A DNA stretch of 64,000 bases. Origin: Paulinella micropora (lineage: Eukaryota; Cercozoa; Imbricatea; Euglyphida). The position numbers and the translations under genes were made by a program. The notes under the pieces are model-generated. The model saw only the letters and a program-made list of their open reading frames with translations. It did not search any database and was not told where the DNA came from. Each line of letters opens with the position of its first letter. The stretch's first letter is position 1. The stretch is taken from the NCBI GenBank assembly GCA_009731375.1, contig BJOX01000164.1:426127-490126 (forward strand), written 5' to 3'. Shown here piece after piece: positions 26,820 through 38,108 of the stretch.

Positions 26820-27756
26820 GCATCGCCTTGCCCTTCGCTTCAGCAGCTTGACGCTGTGCTGACGACGCGTTGGACTTTAAGGATACACGAATTCCTGGTA
26901 GGTAAAATGAAGGAATATCCAGCAATAGCAGCAGCTCGCCGATCCGCCAGTGGCACGACGCAACTCAACAAGCTTTTGTTAGATCTACAAGAAGCCTCGG
27001 ATGCAGCCAAAGTGAAGTTTCTGCAAGTCCTCCCTGGGGAACTCCTTGCATGGGGGGGATACCAGAAGTCTTACAGTGACCAGGAAAGAAAGCTTGATTT
27101 AGCTCTGGCGCGATTGTTCCTCGACACACGTGACCTTTCTCTTGAGCGCCACCGCGTACCTCCCATGGTTAAAACGAACACAGCATCTAGCAAGTTTCCA
27201 GCTGCTGTCGCTGTTGCATCTAGAGTTGTTTCCAAACCCCTCCAGTTTGCACACTTACAGCAGTGCTCAGTGAGTTTGGGTGGTGTCCCGGACGACAGCA
27301 TGTGCTTGCGGCTGCTTACCAGCGACAAACCCCTGTCGAAGACTCTCTTAGTAGAGGCTTCTCTAGTCACCGCTGTCCTGCACGTTTTGCTCAAGGGTGT
27401 ACTCCACACAACCGCCAACGGAGATCGCTGTTTCTACAGGCTGGATACTGATCAGCTGCAGGGATCGTCTGTTTATTCTTCTGAAGCTACGTTATATAAG
27501 CGCTGTGTACGACAGCTGCGACCGTGTGTACGACAGCTACGACCGAAGCCAGGTTTGGCAAGTCGGGTCATGGAGCTCTGCTGCGCTGACATCCCTGGTT
27601 ACGAAGACTGGTTTTGGCGGCTACTTTGGTGGGCAGCTGCCGGTGTGACTCCTAAGAATACTGTGTTTCCTGGAGTGACTGGTGTTGACTCCCGCGATAA
27701 TCTCACTTCAGCCAAACAACCTCAAATCTTACCACCAGGTCCACCATGTGTTTCAT
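26820..27756 (+). CDS. Unrecognised gene, candidate exon 4 (largest)
   Basis: About 312 codons after the acceptor at 26819, beginning ASPCPSLQQLDAVLTTRWTL. It then reads VKFLQVLPGELLAWGGYQKS, FLDTRDLSLERHRVPPMVKT and KTLLVEASLVTAVLHVLLKG, and later DIPGYEDWFWRLLWWAAAG. An internal duplication of about 24 bp gives CVRQLRP twice in a row (about 27505-27545). Composition is mixed and protein-like, with no signal peptide and no catalytic motif that I can name. The last 35 residues are low-confidence and the frame ends with TAA at 27756. It could be an ordinary host gene or a fragment of an unknown mobile element. Confidence 0.5.
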
Positions 27757-27929
27757 AATATTACTGTAGAAACAGAATCAACTTACCAAGCACAAACAGA
27801 ACCAAGAATCGCTAGTTAAATTAAGATGTGCAGATTCACAGCTAGCTAGCGTACCAATTTCTAGTCTGATAGATGCTTGCATGTTTTCACCTTGCCATGA
27901 TAATTTTTAGGTAGCTCATCCACATCCCA

Positions 27930-28090
27930 GATGCTTGTTCTGACCTAATGGTGCAATGACTACGGTACATATGTACCAAGCTTGGTCAGAAGCTTTACCT
28001 AATGGGGAATGACATATGTACCAAGCTTTACCTAATGGGGAAATGCGCTGAAAACAAATGGGGCAATGACTACGGTACATATGTAGATAC
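27930..28090. repeat. Short direct repeats
   Basis: GCAATGACTACGGTACATAT occurs at about 27952 and 28063. TACCAAGCTTTACCTAATGG with ACATATGTACCAAGCTT is repeated between them. This small local duplication may lie in an intron or 3' region of the unrecognised gene. Confidence 0.8.
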
Positions 28091-28292
28091 GTATGGAAGG
28101 ATCTACTGGTACATGAACCCGACTCACCACGGACCAGAGCAGCGTTGGGAGGGGCTTGAAGCTTTCCGTCAAGGATTGTGTCAAGCCATGGCTGACCCAA
28201 ACTACTTTCTGAGAGATTCTAGCTCGTCGTCGTCTGCATTTGCAGCTGGGGAGCAAGAAGCGTTAGGCAACGCCATCTTCAGTGAATCATAG
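28040..28292 (+). CDS. Unrecognised short frame, possible last exon
   Basis: The frame reads AENKWGNDYGTYVDTYGRIY, WYMNPTHHGPEQRWEGLEAF, RQGLCQAMADPNYFLRD and a Ser-rich tail, with a stop at 28290. The residues are plausible for a real exon of the same gene, but no splice acceptor is convincing. No family recognised. Confidence 0.3.
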
Positions 28293-28678
28293 CAGTGCCT
28301 GCTGCGCATGCAGCAAGAATCTGACCAAAAGAACGACGTTGCTGTTACAGTATTTCAGAAAATGTGCAAGGCAACAAGGTGGCCAGCAGCTGGACAAGTT
28401 GCCTGGCAGCTATAAAGAAGCTCGTTTGTGCAAGACGCTTGCAGCTGCGAGGTCCTAGTTAGCATATTTCTACTTAATCAGATATTATGCACGTAGATAC
28501 AGCTAGTATATATATACACACATCCTCGAATTCATTCCTAATATCCACCTACATACCTATAGCTAGTAATAACTTTCCCATTTACCTAATTGAATATCTA
28601 ATCATCTACGTACACTTACGTAATAAACATAAATAGATATTACATCCAAAGTTCTTGATAAAAATAACAGGTGGCAGC
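28293..28678. other. Unique DNA, no gene seen
   Basis: AT-rich downstream sequence without a supported frame. It ends in a run of 26 T (about 28680-28705). Confidence 0.5.
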
Positions 28679-28839
28679 ATTTTTTTTTTTTTTTTTTTTT
28701 TTTTTCCTTTTTACAGTCACTTGGAATCTTTAATGATTGTGATTAAATACATAATAATATAAATAGGTAGTATACGAGATAAAATCAAATATATATATTA
28801 TGATAAATATATAAAGGAAAAAATGAAATAAGCAGGCAA

Positions 28840-29035
28840 ACATACACATACACATACACATACACTTAAATATACACATACATGTACACATACACATACA
28901 CATACACATATCACATGCACATGCACGTGCACAGACATAAACACATACACATACACATACGTATACATATGCACATGCACATACACATACACATACATAT
29001 ACACATATACAAACACATACATATAAGACACACAT

Positions 29036-29106
<71 letters not shown>

Positions 29107-29169
29107 TACATGTACACATCGTCATGAACATGCACATGCACATATATACACATACACATACACATATAC

Positions 29170-29206
<37 letters not shown>

Positions 29207-29273
29207 TACATATACACATACACATACAAATGTACATACATATGCACATACAAATACATATACACATACACAC

Positions 29274-29304
<31 letters not shown>

Positions 29305-29512
29305 TACAACCTACACATACACATATATACACATACACATATACATATAAATACACATACACATACACATACACATATAAATACACATACACATATACAT
29401 GTACATATACATGCACATGCACATGCACATGCATGTATATATACACATGCACATGCACATATACATATGCATACACGTACACATACACATACACATACAT
29501 ATAGACGTAAAC

Positions 29513-29543
<31 letters not shown>

Positions 29544-29714
29544 TATATTTATACATATACATACACATGCATATACACATGCACATGCAAGTGCACATAC
29601 ACATGCACATACACATACAGATGCACATACACATACAAAAAAACATACACATACACATACACATACACATGCACATATACATATATATGCACATACACAT
29701 ATATACACATACGC

Positions 29715-29751
<37 letters not shown>

Positions 29752-29842
29752 TAGATATACATATACATATACACATATAAATGTACAGACACATACACAT
29801 GCATCTAAACATGCACATGCATACACATACACACATACACAC

Positions 29843-29873
<31 letters not shown>

Positions 29874-29912
29874 AACATAAACATACACAAACACATACAG
29901 ATATACATGCAC

Positions 29913-29955
<43 letters not shown>

Positions 29956-30008
29956 TACATGTATGCATACATATGTACATACACATACACGTACACATAC
30001 ACGTACAC

Positions 30009-30039
<31 letters not shown>

Positions 30040-30074
30040 TGCACATACACATGCACATACACATACACATACTC

Positions 30075-30117
<43 letters not shown>

Positions 30118-30517
30118 TACATATACACATACATATACACATACATATACACATACACATGCACATACACATACAAAATGCATATACACATACTCATACA
30201 CACATACACATACACATACACATACACATACATATACACATACATATACACATACATATACACATACACATACACATGAACATGCACATAACCATGTATA
30301 TACATATACACATATACACACACATACACATATATATACACATACACATACACAAGCGCATACACATACACAAATATATACATATGCACACACACACACA
30401 CATATATATATATATGTATATATATATGTATATATATATATATATATAAACATACACATACACATACACATGCACATACACATACACATACAAATACACA
30501 CACACACATAAATATAA

Positions 30518-30550
<33 letters not shown>

Positions 30551-30727
30551 CATGCACACACATACACATACACCTGAATATACACATACACATACACATC
30601 CACATCCACAAACACAAACACATACACACACACACATGTACATACACATACACATACACATACACAGACACATACACATACACATACACAAACATCCACA
30701 TACACATACACAAACACAAACACACAC

Positions 30728-30788
<61 letters not shown>

Positions 30789-31085
30789 TACACGTACACA
30801 TACACATATACATGCACATGCACATGCACATGCACAAGCACATACGCATACGCATACATATACACATACACATACATACACATACACATGCACATACACA
30901 TACACATACCCATATACATACACATACGCATACACACACATGCAGATGCACATGCACATACACAAGCACATACACATACACATACACATACATATACACA
31001 TAAACATACACATATATATGTAAGTGCATATGCACATACACATATACACATACACATACACGTACACATACACATACACATAAAC

Positions 31086-31116
<31 letters not shown>

Positions 31117-31159
31117 AACACATACACATACACATACACATGCACCTGCACATGCGCAT

Positions 31160-31238
<79 letters not shown>

Positions 31239-31273
31239 CACATACACACACAAACACAAACATACACATATAC

Positions 31274-31340
<67 letters not shown>

Positions 31341-31381
31341 TACATATACACATAAATATACACATACACATACATAAACAC

Positions 31382-31424
<43 letters not shown>

Positions 31425-31467
31425 TATACATACACATACACATGCATAGACACATATACATATACAT

Positions 31468-31500
<33 letters not shown>

Positions 31501-31545
31501 TACAGATACACACACAAATTTATAGACATGCACCTGCATATGCAC

Positions 31546-31594
<49 letters not shown>

Positions 31595-31611
31595 TATAAA
31601 TACATATGCAC

Positions 31612-31646
<35 letters not shown>

Positions 31647-31713
31647 TACATATACACATATACATATGCATATACATACACATACGCATAAACATACACC
31701 CTTCTTCCTACAC

Positions 31714-31744
<31 letters not shown>

Positions 31745-31771
31745 TATACATACATATACATATACACATAC

Positions 31772-31802
<31 letters not shown>

Positions 31803-31831
31803 TAAGCATACACATAAGCATAAACATAAGC

Positions 31832-31916
<85 letters not shown>

Positions 31917-32117
31917 TACATATACACATACACAAACACATAGACATATACATGCACATACACATGCACATGCACAAGCACATACATACGCATACGCATA
32001 CGCATACACATACACATACTCATACACATACACATACACATACCCATATACATACACATACGCATACACATTCACATACAGATGCATATGCACATGCACA
32101 TACACATGCAAATGCAC

Positions 32118-32154
<37 letters not shown>

Positions 32155-32350
32155 TACATATGCACATAAACATACACATATATATGTAAGTGCATATGCA
32201 CATACACATATACACATACACATACACATACACATTCACGTACACATACACATACACATACATACACATACACATACACATACACATGCACATACACATA
32301 CACATACACATACACATGCACCTGCACATGCGCATGCATACACACACACA
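28840..32350. repeat. 3.5 kb (ACATAC)n hexanucleotide field
   Basis: ACATAC with ACATGC, ATAT and AC variants. It has internal higher-order structure: TATATATGTAAGTGCATATG occurs near 31011 and 32178, and GCACCTGCACATGCGCATGC near 31141 and 32319. Part of the field was therefore duplicated with a period of about 1.15-1.2 kb. Very long open frames (up to 916 codons on the minus strand) are artefacts. Confidence 0.96.
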
Positions 32351-32354
32351 CACA

Positions 32355-32562
32355 TCTTGGGGTTGTTTGAAAATGTGTTTCTCCTTTGCATCTTGGGGTT
32401 GTTTGAAAATGTGTTTCTCCTTGCATCTGTGGTTTGAAAATATGTTTCTCCTTGCATCTCTGTTTGAAAATGTGTTTCTCCTTGCATCTTGGGGTTGTTT
32501 GAAAATGTGTTTCTCCTTGCATCTTGGGGTTGCTTTGTACATGGTCTCCTTGCATCTTGGTT
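32355..32562. repeat. 35-39 bp minisatellite, about 6 copies
   Basis: Unit GCATCTTGGGGTTGTTTGAA with AATGTGTTTCTCCTT. Two copies carry internal deletions. The 5' part GCATCTTGG matches the units of the following block. Confidence 0.92.
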
Positions 32563-33995
<1,433 letters not shown>

Positions 33996-34342
33996 GTCCC
34001 TTGTTGACTACTTAGCAATCATTACTGAGAAATCATTTTTAGCAATCATTACTGATTAATCAGTACAGTTTTAGCACTGGACTCAGAACACCTACTGGTT
34101 CCATCATTACTTAGCAATCATTACACTAGCAATTGTGTTTCATAATGATTACTGAGCAATGTGTACTTAGCTTTGAACGACTGTTCATGATTACTTAGCA
34201 ACCACTACTCGAAGTCATCATTTATTTTTACTTGCTTCCAGTGTATTTTAATGATTCATTTCCGGTAGGAAAGCATAAATGATGAATATCATAAGCTTGT
34301 TCTCAGAGACTCACATTTTGTTAATTTTATTGACTGTATCAC
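33996..34342. repeat. Unique DNA with TTAGCAATCATTACTGA motif
   Basis: ACTTAGCAATCATTACTG-like words occur about five times (34011, 34039, 34110, 34145 reversed as AATGATTACTGAGCAAT, and 34192). No gene seen. Confidence 0.6.
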
Positions 34343-34641
34343 GATTTCCCAGGAAATCTGGACTGCACGCTCGATTTTTTAGGAAATCTGGATATGTGGT
34401 CCCGATTTCCTGGGAAATCGGGAGTATTGTAAGCATGCTTTATAACATATGGAAATATTGATGATAGTAAACACACATGTCCCGAGTCTCGATTTCCTGG
34501 GAAATCGCCGGGGAGTATAGTAAGGATTCTGTATGTGGAAATATTGATAAACACGTATATTACTCCCGATTTCCTGGGAAATCGGGAGTATACTATATGA
34601 CAACTATTGCAGTATTCACACCGCGGAGCTAGGAAATCGGG
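34342..34641. repeat. Array of imperfect palindromes (five copies and a half)
   Basis: Core arms CCCGATTTCC and GGAAATCGGG around a central TG at 34401-34422 and 34565-34586. Diverged copies lie at about 34342, 34371 and 34489, with a half-copy at 34631. Flanks also repeat (GGAGTAT.GTAA and GGAAATATTGAT), giving a unit of about 76-88 bp. The array lies about 100 bp upstream of a TATA-like box. Confidence 0.85.
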
Positions 34642-34733
34642 ATATGTAGTCCGGAATCAAAATTCGATCTTCCCGATTGAGGAGGATCAGAAGCCGGAGT
34701 GCCCGGGTCCTGAAAAAGGCCGCAAACTGTTAG

Positions 34734-34801
34734 TATATAAAAGACAGGGAGTGCGGTAGTACTAGTTGTGTGGAAAAGGTGAAGTCTACGTGCAGAATAT
34801 G
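34734..34801 (+). promoter_or_regulatory. Candidate TATA promoter and first ATG
   Basis: TATATAAAA at 34734-34742, and an ATG at 34799-34801 followed by TCACAG|GTGAAA, which could be a three-codon first exon ending at a GT donor. No downstream coding exon could be joined with confidence, so the gene it might serve is unknown. Confidence 0.35.
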
Positions 34802-35016
34802 TCACAGGTGAAATTTTTTAATGTTTTATTTATTTTATTTTTATTTTTTAACTTTTTTTTTTTTTTTGGTTTTTTGCGGAATTTCTCCATGGAGGACTGT
34901 CAGATGTAACTGCTAGTTGTTCATATCCTTTTCCGACGTTACTGGGTAGTTTAATTTGTCATAGGGACGGATAATACGAATTCCACTTATTTGTTTAATC
35001 ACACAGCGGACACTAT

Positions 35017-35283
35017 ATTACTGACGACATTCAAGAGAAAAAAAATAGTTTTTCGATTTTGGTTGGAATTTTAATTGTGTCAGTTTTTCATTTTTGTGTC
35101 AAAAATTCAAATTTTCCAATTTAACTGTAACATTTCGCGAAAATTTACGATATTTTGCGGACGAATATAGCAGTTAATTTGAAAAATTCAAATTTCCAAC
35201 CAAAATGGAAATTCCAACCAAAATTAAAATTCCAACCAAAATCGAAAAACTATTTTTTTTTTCTCTTGAATGTCGTCAGTAAT
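35017..35283. mobile_element. 267 bp foldback MITE with 60 bp terminal inverted repeats
   Basis: The left end ATTACTGACGACATTCAAGA is repeated inverted at the right end TCTTGAATGTCGTCAGTAAT. The match extends about 60 bp through TAGTTTTTCGATTTTGGTTG, with only a 1-2 base difference in a homopolymer. A second, imperfect inverted repeat (AATTTAACTG against CAGTTAATTT) continues inward, so nearly the whole element folds. Flanks are ACTAT on both sides (35012-35016 and 35284-35288), a 5 bp target duplication; a TA duplication of Tc1/mariner type is the alternative reading. No ORF. Confidence 0.9.
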
Positions 35284-36246
35284 ACTATGCCACTCTAGTG
35301 CCTGTATTAACTTAATCAGTCTCACAAGTAATTTCTAGATAAGTAGCCAGTAACTAGGGATACAGTCATTCTATTTACCTCTACCTAAGTTAAGTAACGC
35401 TTATCTTAGTTTTGTGACGTGTCGTTCTCAGAAATCACTTATTAAATTGCATTCCCTTACTTCAGTAATGGTGTGAGTCTGACCCAGGGATTCTGAAAGG
35501 AGTCGGTAAAGGCTTCCAAAGATGAGCACACTGAGTTGCTCAAAGTCAGTATTTAACTCTCAGGGCGAGCCATTGCCAGTTGAGCAGCAATTCAAGTTTA
35601 TGGGTCAGCTCACCCATAAAGTGAACATTGTCGGTTCGAAACCGGACTCATACAGATCAACTTATGAACGAAATCAGTATTTAATGAAAAGTGACAAAAA
35701 CTAGCTTGAAACCCACCAGAACAAAACCTAATTCTTTTGATCAACAATATTTTGCATAATGATTATGAAAGCAGGCAGACAGCAAAAGAACGAAATCATT
35801 ACAAAACCATACACGTTCACACAATGTCGAGAGGAACATGAAAGTCAACAGCAAGGCGAAGATGGTAGGACAAAATGGCATATTATCAGAAGCCAAATCA
35901 GAGCAAGCAATCAGATTAGGTTTCAAAGGCCAGCCACAAATTTTCTTCACTTTTCTCCTCTTTGAACTCACGACAGTTCTCTGTTCAGACAATCGTTTAC
36001 CTCTTTCCCAAAAATCAGAAGAAGAAATTGGAGAAGCAGAAAAAGAAGAAGACGAAGAAGAAGGAGAAGGAGAAGAAGAGGAAGAAAGAGAGACTCAAGA
36101 AGCAGCAGCAGAAGACACAGAAAGAGATGATGAACTAGATGAAGAGCTAGAAGAAGAAAAATGATGAAAGGAAGGAGAAGTAGAAACCTTAGGAATAGAA
36201 CGAGAAAACTCACGAGAAAGAGAAAAAGAAAAAGAAGAAGAAGAAG

Positions 36247-36278
<32 letters not shown>

Positions 36279-36320
36279 GGAGGAGGAAGAGGAGAAGAAG
36301 AAGAAGGAGAAGACAGAGAA
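35284..36320. other. Mostly unique DNA with GAA-rich end; no secure gene
   Basis: A 60-codon plus frame at 35522-35704 and a 108-codon plus frame at 35838-36164 (acidic Glu tail encoded by GAA repeats, 36015-36320) are present. Neither has recognisable domains. The acidic tail reflects the repeat and lies antisense to the recombinase locus. I leave them uncalled. Confidence 0.4.
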
Positions 36321-36329
36321 ATACCCAAA

Positions 36330-36670
36330 GATGCAGCAGCATGCTGCCTCACTTCAGACGGAGAATGGGAAGTAGACAAAGCAAGCTCACGACGTTGTAG
36401 AGCAAAATCGGACTGCTCTGCATAGCTTAGCGCAGTTGACTCGTTTGACTAACGGCCAGCTGCAGCAATTTCACGGGGCTCCAAAGCAGAATTAGCAAAA
36501 GAAGTGGCAGAGGTTCCTCTGACACCTACACATACACAGAAAATCCTGAAGGAAAAAGAATGAAAACAAAAAGAGAAAAAACCAATTAAAATTGTAAGAG
36601 TCTGGATTTGGCAGCCCAAGCCAGCTAGCAACATTTTTGGAAACTTCGCCGATCTAAAAAAAAATAATAA

Positions 36671-36717
<47 letters not shown>

Positions 36718-37754
36718 AAAAAAGAAAAACTAAGTAAAAAGCGATATGATTTACCTTTTTGTACCCAGATCCCTAAACGAACTTTCAACCTTTCTTATTC
36801 AAATTACAGAAAAGTCGATCAGAGTGGTTGGTATGCTTGAAGTTATCCAACATCAACTGAATAGCATCCAAAACATTTTGCTGTTGGCAAAGAGATTCGG
36901 TCACAACTAGACACAACACACACACACACACACAAAATGTTACAGTACAAAAAATGATTAAACGTGTCTGAGTAACTTAAAAAAAAAATAGTTAAAAAAA
37001 AATGAAGTGAATGAAAAACTGTGTCTGCTCTGTCCTCTTCCTTTGACATGCTCGCATGCCAGATACCCAATGAGTTCAAAAGCTCCGTCAGCATTCTCAA
37101 CACTTTTGATATCCCACACCGAACGAGGAAAGCTGTGCAGGTCTTGAAGGCGACAGACATAAAAAAAAAGCAGTCCCTGAAATTGCAGTGTTGAAAACAT
37201 GTTCTGGATCGTCGAGAGAACGCTCTTTATGATTCCAATACGCGATCAAACGCAACGTGAAAATAAAAAACTAAGTTGGAATAAATATATTTACTCACTA
37301 ATTTCAGAATTCCAATAACGTTCAAGCACCTCTTGGGGGATTTGCATCGCTTTCTTGGGTTTGTATTCTGTTTCATAGCTTCCCAAAAGTTGCTGCACCG
37401 TGGGACGAGAGGCTTTGGTCATGGATTTCCTATACTTGTTCTTGAACAATGAGTTCAAAGCAGAATAGTAGGAACTGAGAGTGCTCCACTTTCTCTTCTT
37501 CTCGTCGTGCTGATATTTCAAAAAAGAACAATTTATCTAAAACAAAAATACAATGAGAAAAGAAAAAAGAAACAAAAATACCGCTTGGTCCATCCAGTCT
37601 TGAACGATAACATCTCTTTCTCCAAAAAAGCAGTGAAGTAGCCTGAGGTCTCGAGTAAGACTANNNNNNNNNNNNNNNNNNNNNNNNNNNNNNNNNNNNN
37701 NNNNNNNNNNNNNNNNNNNNNNNNNNNNNNNNNNNNNNNNNNNNNNNNNNNNNN

Positions 37755-37822
<68 letters not shown>

Positions 37823-38060
37823 AAAAAAGAAGTGAAGTACGAAAAAAAAAGAAAAGAAGATAAATAAAGTAAAGAAAACAAATCAAAAAAACAACCTCGG
37901 CAGAACACTCCGTCAATCCTTCTTTCACTGCAGTCTTCATATCGTCCTGAACTTGACCAGGGAAATCACGATTCGCTAAGAACTCTTTCAAACCTGACAT
38001 GACGTTTGGTTTTTCGTGTTCACAACTTTTGAGAAAATCAAATTGATAGAGCTGACCCAT
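36330..38060 (-). pseudogene. Crypton-like tyrosine recombinase gene, broken
   Basis: Multi-exon minus-strand locus. Candidate exons are 38060-37896 (start MGQLYQFDFLKSCEHEKPN), from the gap to 37582, 37536-37299, 37270 to about 37010, 36906-36790, 36653-36584, and 36546 onward. Exon 3 has the SAM-like core-binding pattern KWSTLSSYYSALNSLFKNKY followed by YETEYKPKKAMQIPQEVLER, as in Crypton/ZMYM-type recombinases. CRLQDLHSF fits box I arginine, KGRGQSR the basic hairpin, IGEVSKNVASWLGLPNPDSY the segment before box II, VRGTSATSFANSA box II, and LSYAEQS the catalytic-tyrosine region. Lesions: box II His is absent, a TAG (36449-36451) stands where the family has Trp, a frame change is needed at a T9 run near 37161, and not all exon phases agree. 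Introns are tiny (28-45 nt for three of them). The family assignment is from motif pattern only. Confidence 0.7.
37664..37754. other. Assembly gap (91 N) next to poly-A
   Basis: Falls inside intron 1 or exon 2 of the recombinase locus. It is followed by an A run of about 65. Confidence 0.99.
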
Positions 38061-38069
38061 AAAAAGGTA

Positions 38070-38108
38070 TATTTATGGGGTTCGCCGGGCCGGCTCACCC
38101 CATAAATA
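38070..38108. repeat. Perfect 12 bp inverted repeat, 15 nt loop
   Basis: TATTTATGGGGT at 38070-38081 and ACCCCATAAATA at 38097-38108, with a GC-rich loop, immediately upstream of the recombinase start. It could be a hairpin or a paired regulatory site. Confidence 0.8.

Noticed and set aside
28840-32350. Telomeric or subtelomeric repeat
   Set aside because: ACATAC is not a known telomere motif and lies internal to the scaffold between unique sequences.
29805-32555. 916-codon minus-strand frame
   Set aside because: Translation of the ACATAC hexanucleotide field. Composition is only Val/Tyr/Cys/Met/His.
35560-35660. tRNA-like B box (GGTTCGAAACC) near 35631
   Set aside because: No acceptor stem or A box at the right distance could be paired.
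35838-36164. 108-codon acidic plus-strand ORF
   Set aside because: Half of it is the GAA repeat and it lies antisense to the end of the recombinase locus. No independent support.
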